Below, piece by piece: positions 7,771 to 12,641 of a stretch of DNA of 14,638 bases; the stretch's first letter is position 1, and each line of letters opens with the position of its first letter. The stretch covers positions 1 through 14,638 of the forward strand of contig CAYMST010000111.1 of assembly GCA_964393115.1 (NCBI GenBank). Reading direction: 5' to 3'. The notes beneath the pieces are model-generated. The model was not told the DNA's origin. It made no database searches and was given only the letters and a program-made list of their open reading frames with translations. The position numbers were made by a program, and so were the translations under genes. The DNA comes from CAYMST01 sp964393115. Its GTDB lineage: Bacteria > Bacteroidota > Bacteroidia > Cytophagales > Cyclobacteriaceae.

Positions 7771-7786
7771 GCGAAGGATTGTCAAC

Positions 7787-7842
7787 CCTCCAAAAGGAGA
7801 TCCATTGGATTTTGTGAAAACAAGTATTTGCTGGACTTATAT
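7787..7842 (+). repeat. Degenerate intergenic repeat, copy B
   Basis: AAGTATTTGCTGGACTTATAT (7822-7842, 21 bases, quoted here as two joined parts AAGTATTTGCT and GGACTTATAT) pairs with copy A at 5601-5620. AGATCC (7798-7803) and a CTCC-AAAA-GGAG mini-hairpin lie upstream. The plus frame from 7789 to the stop at 7843-7845 encodes SKRRSIGFCENKYLLDLY, which resembles the copy A peptide. It lies just after the HTH gene. Confidence 0.35.
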
Positions 7843-7968
7843 TAGATCAAGTACACATTTTAAAACGCCATGAATAAAACAATTGGAGGTATCGTGACCA
7901 TCTCAAAATTAGTAACAATATCTTTTTTCATATCATTCAAGTACAACGATATAGGCTATTGCGTTTCC

Positions 7969-8003
7969 TTTGAGTTGATAACTTAAAAAACGTGATATAT
8001 TTA
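7969..8003 (+). promoter_or_regulatory. Bacteroidota-type promoter for DUF5989 gene
   Basis: TTTG at 7969-7972 (-33 element) is followed 23 bases later by TATATTTA (7996-8003). That matches the Bacteroidota -7 consensus TAnnTTTG at all but the last base. It lies 19 bases before the ATG at 8023. The match is plausible, but such motifs are common in AT-rich DNA. Confidence 0.35.
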
Positions 8004-8022
8004 ATAAATTGAAGCAATAACA

Positions 8023-8172
8023 ATGGAGTTTATTAGAGAGTTATTTGAGTTCATGGCGGCCAGAAAAAAGTTTTGGCTAGTACCTATAATAATTATCCTG
8101 TTATTATTTGGAGCCATTATAGTAATAGGAGGTAGTTCTGCAATTGCACCGTTTATTTATACGATATTTTAG
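8023..8172 (+). CDS. DUF5989 family membrane micro-protein
   Basis: This 49-residue protein is complete from ATG 8023 to TAG 8170-8172. It begins MEFIRELFEFMAARKKFWLV, followed by a hydrophobic helix (about 19-36) and a conserved C-terminus SSAIAPFIYTIF. Length, N-terminal amphipathic segment, RKKFW and the APFIYT(I/L)F ending match the DUF5989 family as I remember it. That family is usually found next to SxtJ-like membrane proteins and carbamoyltransferases in surface-sugar or secondary-metabolite loci. None of those partners is in this window, so it looks like an orphan copy. It is preceded by a possible TTTG/TATATTTA promoter. It could be misread as a phage holin because of its size and nearness to the tail genes, but the family signature argues against that. 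Function is unknown. Confidence 0.75.
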   Translation: MEFIRELFEFMAARKKFWLVPIIIILLLFGAIIVIGGSSAIAPFIYTIF

Positions 8173-8429
8173 AAGTAACTCAACCTGTCTCATAAGTTTA
8201 TATAGCGGACTGATCACCTATTGGTTGGTAGTGTTTAAAAACACAATATACTTGTTCACAACCACTGAATATTTTAACGTTTTCGACTACTAGATGTAAT
8301 TTACAAACACAATAACCTGTTTTAATGTTGCCTACGTGAAACTAGATTTTCATTTTTCTAACCACACAAAACAAATTCTTTTGAGGTGCTATCGCAAACA
8401 TATTTTCCGGTCTGCACAACCAGTCAACC

Positions 8430-8522
8430 GAGGTGTTAAGCGCTAAAAAAAATGGTTTTATCAAATAGCCCCCCTTTCTACACAGAAAAACACCTCAGCA
8501 GCTTGGAAAGTTGTTTTTTTTT
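8430..8522 (+). ncRNA. Candidate structured small RNA or structured 3' end
   Basis: GAGGTGTT (8430-8437) is complementary to AACACCTC (8489-8496), closing a 51-base loop. Inside it GCTA (8442-8445) can pair with TAGC (8466-8469) around an A-run/TTTT stem. The closing stem abuts an intrinsic terminator at 8497. Adjacent stems ending in a U-tract are typical of a bacterial small RNA or of the 3' end of a long UTR. The 5' end is undefined and may extend to GAGGTG at 8383 or further. No known RNA family was recognised. Confidence 0.3.
8497..8522 (+). terminator. Intrinsic terminator upstream of tail operon
   Basis: AGCAGCTT (8497-8504) pairs with AAGTTGTT (8508-8515) across a GGA loop, eight pairs including two G-U wobbles. 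An uninterrupted T-run to 8522 follows. It would stop plus-strand transcription from the DUF5989 gene or from a small RNA, insulating the tail operon, which then needs its own promoter between 8523 and 8689. Confidence 0.55.
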
Positions 8523-8689
8523 CATAATTTAACGTTAAACAACAATAATTATACAAGCTATCGTTTTTACTATGAACACTAAAATTGAACGAATTATTCA
8601 ACCCAATAAAGCAAAGAACTTGAAATTACTATTTAAATCATGCCAAATAAATTAGTCTACAACGTTTAGTAGCAAATATTTCCAAAATA

Positions 8690-8971
8690 ATGAAGACAAA
8701 AGAGCAACTCGAAGAGGAGGCTAAGGGATATTTTATGTCTTATCCGAAGGAGAATATCTTTCTAATCACGGCCGATGGGCTTTTTTTTAGAGAGGTAGAA
8801 GGACCAGCAGCTAAAAAATACGCAGAGCGAAAAGGCATCGAAATTTTTGAGGTCACTCGGCCCGGCACACAGAAAAAAACTCGTAAAAAAACCGTTAGCC
8901 GAAAGAAAAAAGAAACCGAACCGTTGAAAAAAGATCAGAAAGAGGAAACTAAAAATTTAAACAAAGAATAA
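8690..8971 (+). CDS. Small charged protein, first gene of the tail operon (unknown function)
   Basis: The protein is 93 residues. Residues 1-57 look folded: an amphipathic helix (TKEQLEEEAKGYFMSY), a strand pair around IFLITADGLFFREVEG, and a helix AAKKYAERKG ending in IEIFEV. Residues 58-93 are almost entirely Lys, Arg, Glu, Thr and Gln, and are probably disordered. Its stop is three bases before the sheath ATG, so the two are very likely co-transcribed and translationally linked. I recall small proteins of this layout ahead of tail sheath genes in Bacteroides prophages, but no function is known to me. The charged tail could bind nucleic acid or a tail component; that is speculation. The gene itself is well supported by its packing in the operon. 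Confidence 0.65.
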   Translation: MKTKEQLEEEAKGYFMSYPKENIFLITADGLFFREVEGPAAKKYAERKGIEIFEVTRPGTQKKTRKKTVSRKKKETEPLKKDQKEETKNLNKE

Positions 8972-8974
8972 ATT

Positions 8975-10159
8975 ATGGCATTACCTGGCGTAAATATTAA
9001 CATTCAACAAGGTGAAGTCGGAGCTAGTCCTGTTAATGATGGAATCATGGGAATGATTCTAGCGGGGCCTGGAGCTACTACAATAGGACCTAAGCTCATT
9101 ACAAACTTTGAAAAAATTTTCGAGGCAGAAATCGACGGAGGGTTTGGTTTAACCAAAGATCAAGACCTTGATGCGATAGACCAAATAAAAGCCTTTTATA
9201 CGACAGCACCCATAGGCACTCAACTATTTGTAACTTTAGTTGATCCTGCAACTAAAATGTCCGATGCCTTGCAATCATCCAATCCAGAACCTGAAGAAGA
9301 AAACGCAGCACCTCAAAAAGACAACAGTGCTATTGCGAATCTTCTCAGCTTTGCAGAAGGCGCGATAAAAATGTGGGGGATAAGTCTTACCGCTGGTAAT
9401 GCTGTTGATGAAATTAATAGTGCCGTCACGTTGGCTCATGACGTTTGCGAGAAAGCCGCACTTATACATCGCCCTTGTAGAGCACTCATTGGAGCTTTTG
9501 GATTTTCATCTGATGTCCAAAGCTTGCCTTCATTTAAAAATAGTGATAAGAATCGCGTAGGAGCAGTCTTAGGGGCCGCCAATACGAATGGCTATCCGGC
9601 ATTGGGGCTTACGCTTGGACAATTCGCCAACCGACCGGTCCAGCGAAAAATAAGCAGAGTTAAAGACGGTTCTTTACCCCTTGATAAAGCCTATTTATCA
9701 GATGGTAAACCAGTCGAAGACTACAGATCAGCCTTTCAAGCGATTCACGAAAAGAATTACATATTCTTTAGAACATACCAAGAAAAATCTGGGTATTTCT
9801 ACAATAGTGATGTTGCTTGTACCGAGCAGAATGATGTGTTTGGTTTCTTAGCCATGGGAAGAGTAATAGACAAAGCACACAGAATAGCATATGCCACTTT
9901 TATCAATGAAATAGAAGATGATCTAGACGTAGACACCAATGGATTTCTTTCACCGGTTGTAGTAAAAGGCTACCAACAAAAAATCACATCTGCTCTAGAA
10001 GTTGCCATGGCAGGTGAAGTATCTGGTGTAGAAGCTTTTGTGGACGGTGCTCAGAATATCCTCCAATCCAACAAAGTAAGTGTGAATATTTTTATTCGCC
10101 CGAAGGGTTACAGCTCAGAAATTCAAGTAAACCTTGGCTTCCTTGCAGCCGCCAACTAG
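8975..10159 (+). CDS. Contractile tail sheath protein 1 (DUF2586-like)
   Basis: The 394-residue protein starts MALPGVNINIQQGEVGASP and has the NDGIMGMILAGP motif (21-32), as in DUF2586-type tail sheaths of Bacteroidota phages (recalled, not searched). It aligns end to end with the next gene: DQIKAFY, IKMWGIS, PCRALIGA, NRVGAVLG, the block ANRPVQRKISRVKDGSLPL (218-236), FFRT with EKSGYFYNSD, GRVIDKAHRIAYATF (295-309), and GYQQKITSALEVAMAGEVSG. Sheath subunits polymerise around the tail tube and contract to drive it through a target envelope. A private acidic, Pro-rich insertion lies at about 101-118 (NPEPEEENAAPQKDNS). The sheath call rests on the terminal motifs, the paralogue and the tube, chaperone and tape-measure neighbours. 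Confidence 0.85.
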   Translation: MALPGVNINIQQGEVGASPVNDGIMGMILAGPGATTIGPKLITNFEKIFEAEIDGGFGLTKDQDLDAIDQIKAFYTTAPIGTQLFVTLVDPATKMSDALQSSNPEPEEENAAPQKDNSAIANLLSFAEGAIKMWGISLTAGNAVDEINSAVTLAHDVCEKAALIHRPCRALIGAFGFSSDVQSLPSFKNSDKNRVGAVLGAANTNGYPALGLTLGQFANRPVQRKISRVKDGSLPLDKAYLSDGKPVEDYRSAFQAIHEKNYIFFRTYQEKSGYFYNSDVACTEQNDVFGFLAMGRVIDKAHRIAYATFINEIEDDLDVDTNGFLSPVVVKGYQQKITSALEVAMAGEVSGVEAFVDGAQNILQSNKVSVNIFIRPKGYSSEIQVNLGFLAAAN

Positions 10160-10184
10160 AACTTAAACATCTAAAAAAAAAATC

Positions 10185-11390
10185 ATGTCTATATTACCTA
10201 GAGTAAATATAACTATTGGAAACGGTGCCCTAGGAGGAGCAGTTGAGATTAATGATGGTATCATGGGAATGGTATTGTTTGGTCCTCTTGTTGGAAGTGG
10301 AGCATCAGAAGCCCTACCAATCGAAGAACCTGTGTTGCTTAACAGCTTAGATGATGCCGTTCAAAAAGGCATTACATCGTCTTACGCTTCAGACGCATAT
10401 GACCAAATTAAGGACTTCTATCTGGCGGCAGGAACCAATACACAATTGTGGGTTGTGCTGGTCAACCATACGACCACAATGAGTACTGCCACCGATTATG
10501 ACATAACTGCTGCAGCGGTTAAAATGTTGGAAAAAGCTGCGGGAGATATTAAAATGTGGGGAATTTCAAGGTTCCCGCCAGAAACGTATGCCCCTGCAGC
10601 CAGCAACCAACTAGACCCAGATGTTACCGCGGCGGTGACAAAAGCACAAGTAATCTGTGATAAATTCGCAGAAAATCACATGCCTTGTAGAGCTATAGTT
10701 GGCGCTAGAGGCTTCACAGGAGCACTCGAAGATTTAGAGGACTTTTCCATAAGAACAGATAACCGTGTGGGAGTAGTGCTGGGCTCCACCTCAAAAAAAG
10801 GGTATCCCGCAGTTGGTTTTACCCTAGGCTACTTCGCTAATAGACCTGTACAACGAAAGATAAGCAGAGTCAAGGATGGTAGCTTACCGCTAACTGAAGC
10901 TTACTTTAGTAACCCAGACACCACTGATGGGGCGATAAATAAAAAAGTACAGGAATTCGAAAATGCTTTCGAATACATCCACGACAGAGGATATATCTTT
11001 TTCCGTACTATCCCAGAAAAAAGTGGTTACTTCTTCAATAGTGATCCCTCGTGTTCACCTTCTACAGATGACTATAGCTTCTTGTCAAGAGGTAGAGTAA
11101 TTGATAAAGCGCATAGAATTGCTTATGCCACTTTTATCAATGAAATAGAAGACGATGTTGAAATTGACGAAAATGGGTATTTATCTCCTGTTGTAGCCAA
11201 GGGCTATCAGCAAAAAATGACTAGCGCTATAGAAGTAGCCATGGCTGGTGAGATTTCAGGAGTAGAAGTACTTGTCAACCCGGCGCAACAAATTGCTATT
11301 ACCAAAAAAGTAGAAGTATCTGTTTCTATCCTTCCTAAGGGCTATAGTTCACGAATCGACGTAACTCTAGGATTCAACACTGGCAACTAA
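10185..11390 (+). CDS. Contractile tail sheath protein 2 (DUF2586-like paralogue)
   Basis: This 401-residue paralogue of the upstream gene lies 25 bases away. It starts MSILPRVNITIGNGALGG and has NDGIMGMVLFGP (23-34). The block ANRPVQRKISRVKDGSLPL (218-236) is identical to sheath 1, and the GRVIDKAHRIAYATF helix region is identical and longer in register (303-324). The core is much more conserved than the middle: sheath 2 lacks the acidic insertion, and has its own loops at about 130-147 (PPETYAPAASNQLDPD) and 243-256 (NPDTTDGAINKK). The C-terminal regions that should form the inter-subunit handshake and tube-facing surface are well conserved. The pair may co-assemble in one sheath, act at different levels, or make two particle types. 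Confidence 0.85.
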   Translation: MSILPRVNITIGNGALGGAVEINDGIMGMVLFGPLVGSGASEALPIEEPVLLNSLDDAVQKGITSSYASDAYDQIKDFYLAAGTNTQLWVVLVNHTTTMSTATDYDITAAAVKMLEKAAGDIKMWGISRFPPETYAPAASNQLDPDVTAAVTKAQVICDKFAENHMPCRAIVGARGFTGALEDLEDFSIRTDNRVGVVLGSTSKKGYPAVGFTLGYFANRPVQRKISRVKDGSLPLTEAYFSNPDTTDGAINKKVQEFENAFEYIHDRGYIFFRTIPEKSGYFFNSDPSCSPSTDDYSFLSRGRVIDKAHRIAYATFINEIEDDVEIDENGYLSPVVAKGYQQKMTSAIEVAMAGEISGVEVLVNPAQQIAITKKVEVSVSILPKGYSSRIDVTLGFNTGN

Positions 11391-11428
11391 AAAATTAACA
11401 ATCAACACGAAATTAAAATAAGAATATT

Positions 11429-11851
11429 ATGGCTTTTGATTCTTCAGAATATGCTTGGAGCGATGTCAAATTAGAACTAGGTGGTAGAATTGTAACCGGT
11501 ATCACCGGAGTAAAGTACGGCGTACGACGCACCGTAACCAAGCTTTATGCAGCGGGTGATGAGCCGTTTGCCAAAAACAAAGGAAACAAGGACTATGTCG
11601 GTGAAGTAAAGGTTCGGCAGTCAGAGCTGGAAGCACTGATCAAATCTGCTCAAGAGGGAGGTTTTAACGACCCTACAGATGTTACGTTTGACATTGTGGT
11701 CACCTATGCAAAAGACGTAACAGACTTGATTGTTACCGATATCCTCGAAAACTGTGATATCACTGAGTTTGATAAGGAGCTTAATCAAAATGACCCAGGA
11801 ATGGAAATCACCCTTCCATTGGACATTGGAAAGATCAAGTTTGGAAAGTAA
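11429..11851 (+). CDS. Tail tube protein
   Basis: The 140-residue protein has the layout of a contractile tail inner-tube subunit. Features seen are a DSSEYAWSDVKLELGGR start, GITGVKYGVRRTVTKLYAAG (residues about 26-45), the GNKDYVGEVKVRQSELEALI region (about 51-71), FDIVVTYA (about 91-98) and a final strand EITLPLDIGKIKFGK. It resembles tube proteins of Mu-like prophages of Bacteroides as I recall them. Length is right for a one-domain tube subunit (about 120-170). Position directly after the sheaths is the canonical order of contractile tails. It would stack as hexameric rings inside the sheath. The ATG 11429 follows an A-rich leader, with 38-base gaps on both sides. Confidence 0.82.
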   Translation: MAFDSSEYAWSDVKLELGGRIVTGITGVKYGVRRTVTKLYAAGDEPFAKNKGNKDYVGEVKVRQSELEALIKSAQEGGFNDPTDVTFDIVVTYAKDVTDLIVTDILENCDITEFDKELNQNDPGMEITLPLDIGKIKFGK

Positions 11852-11852
11852 T

Positions 11853-11868
11853 TTTCTCTTTTGAGAAA
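11853..11868 (+). other. Intercistronic hairpin between tube and chaperone genes
   Basis: TTTCTC (11853-11858) pairs perfectly with GAGAAA (11863-11868) over a TTTT loop, starting two bases after the tube stop codon. No T-run follows, so it is not a full terminator. It could protect upstream mRNA ends or attenuate transcription, keeping abundant sheath and tube products above the chaperone and tape measure. The stem is short and AT-rich. Confidence 0.3.
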
Positions 11869-11889
11869 TATTGAGCAAAAATTAATTGA

Positions 11890-12447
11890 ATGAGCAAACC
11901 AAGTGCCAAACAAATTGCTGAATGGAAATCGTCTTTCGGCAATTTGTTCCTAATAAAAATTGAAGACGAAGAGCTTTATTTAAAGGATCCCTACACTGAC
12001 GAAGGTATTATCAAGTTGGCCATTTCAGCAGCTAGAGCTGGTGGTATGGTTCAATATACCCTAGCTATCGTGAATAACTGTCTCATACATGGAAATCGCA
12101 ATATCTTAAATGATGTCGGAAGTATTGAGGCGATTCGAAAACAAATAGCGGAAGTGGTGGAACCACCCATAACCGAAGTGGTCAAAAAAGACGACCAATT
12201 TGAAATTTCTAGTGAGGGCGTTAGGCTTGAGTTTAGACTACCTACTCGAGAGGACCTGATAGTTTCGGAATCTCGCAATCCTGGCGGAATGCCGCTTGAG
12301 ACAGAGATTGCACTACTTCGACTTTGTGCTATTGATCTGGATAAGTTTGATGATGCTAGAAAATCGAATACCCGCGCTTGGCTAGGAATAGTACTAGAAG
12401 CAAACGCCATCAAAGAAGAGAAAAGGGCTACCGTGGTAAAGCTCTAG
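11890..12447 (+). CDS. Tail assembly chaperone (gpG-like), frame-0 product
   Basis: The 185-residue soluble protein sits between the tail tube and tape-measure genes, the usual place of the lambda gpG/gpGT-type assembly chaperone. The N-terminus has a WKSSFGNLFLIKIEDEELYL region with a predicted strand pair. Helices follow (about 35-95), then a linker VVKKDDQFEISSEG and a helical C-terminal part (LPTREDLIVSESRNPGGMPL, LETEIALLRLCAIDLDKFDD). Its last 88 bases overlap an open -1 frame that continues to 12641, which is typical of the programmed frameshift pair. Such chaperones coat the tape measure and recruit tube subunits, and are absent from the mature tail. The call is by position, size and overlap rather than strong sequence identity. 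Confidence 0.6.
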   Translation: MSKPSAKQIAEWKSSFGNLFLIKIEDEELYLKDPYTDEGIIKLAISAARAGGMVQYTLAIVNNCLIHGNRNILNDVGSIEAIRKQIAEVVEPPITEVVKKDDQFEISSEGVRLEFRLPTREDLIVSESRNPGGMPLETEIALLRLCAIDLDKFDDARKSNTRAWLGIVLEANAIKEEKRATVVKL

Positions 12448-12641
12448 AGGGTGCTAGAAAACGTAAGTTTTCTGACTGGGTTCTCATGAACCATATGTTG
12501 AGGTATCACCTTGGCATCCGACCAGAAGAACTAGATGACGAACAGTGGGCTATTGCTTGGGAAAGCCTTAAGATGATAAAAGAAAAGGAAAAAGAATCCA
12601 ATTTGAACCAATTGAATAATTTGTTTGGTGGCAGGAGATAA
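12378..12641 (+). CDS. Tail assembly chaperone extension (gpT-like), -1 frame
   Basis: This frame is open from 12360 to TAA 12639-12641 and is -1 relative to the preceding gene. It has no ATG in the overlap: only a TTG at 12378, and the first ATG is at 12486. The convincing protein part begins near 12423 (KGYRGKALEGARKRKFSDWV, then HHLGI-like RYHLGIRPEEL) and ends EQWAIAWESLKMIKEKEKES. That is a helical, positively then negatively charged region like other gpT segments. It is probably made as a frameshift fusion with the upstream chaperone, adding about 70 residues. Candidate slip sites are AAAAGGG (12421-12427) and A-AAG (12438-12441), followed by a TCTAG/CTAGA hairpin (12443-12458). Neither is a canonical in-register heptamer. 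Independent TTG initiation is the alternative. Confidence 0.6.
   Translation: MARNSTRSKRHQRREKGYRGKALEGARKRKFSDWVLMNHMLRYHLGIRPEELDDEQWAIAWESLKMIKEKEKESNLNQLNNLFGGRR

Larger units (their letters stand above)
8173..8689. other. Gene-poor AT-rich leader region before tail operon
   Basis: I see no convincing protein gene in these 517 bases. The longest ATG frame of interest is 27 residues (8572-8655), with no family resemblance. The stretch contains a GTGTTT/AAACAC mini-hairpin (8230-8243), GAGGTG at 8383-8388 and again at 8430-8435, and the stem plus terminator listed separately. From 8523 to 8689 it is an AT-rich leader that should hold the tail operon promoter. No TTTG/TAnnTTTG pair could be placed there. 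Confidence 0.6.

Noticed and set aside
7755..7773. AGCGG/CCGCT hairpin and CGCTTAAGCG palindrome at the end of the HTH gene as a terminator
   Set aside because: The stem is five base pairs, overlaps the stop codon and is not followed by a T-run.
8572..8655. 27-residue ATG frame in the tail operon leader
   Set aside because: It is short, Lys/Asn/Ile-rich as expected by chance in AT-rich DNA, and resembles nothing known.
12420..12427. Canonical slippery heptamer for the -1 frameshift
   Set aside because: In the chaperone frame it reads G-AAA-AGG, where re-pairing after the slip is poor, so it is kept only as a candidate.
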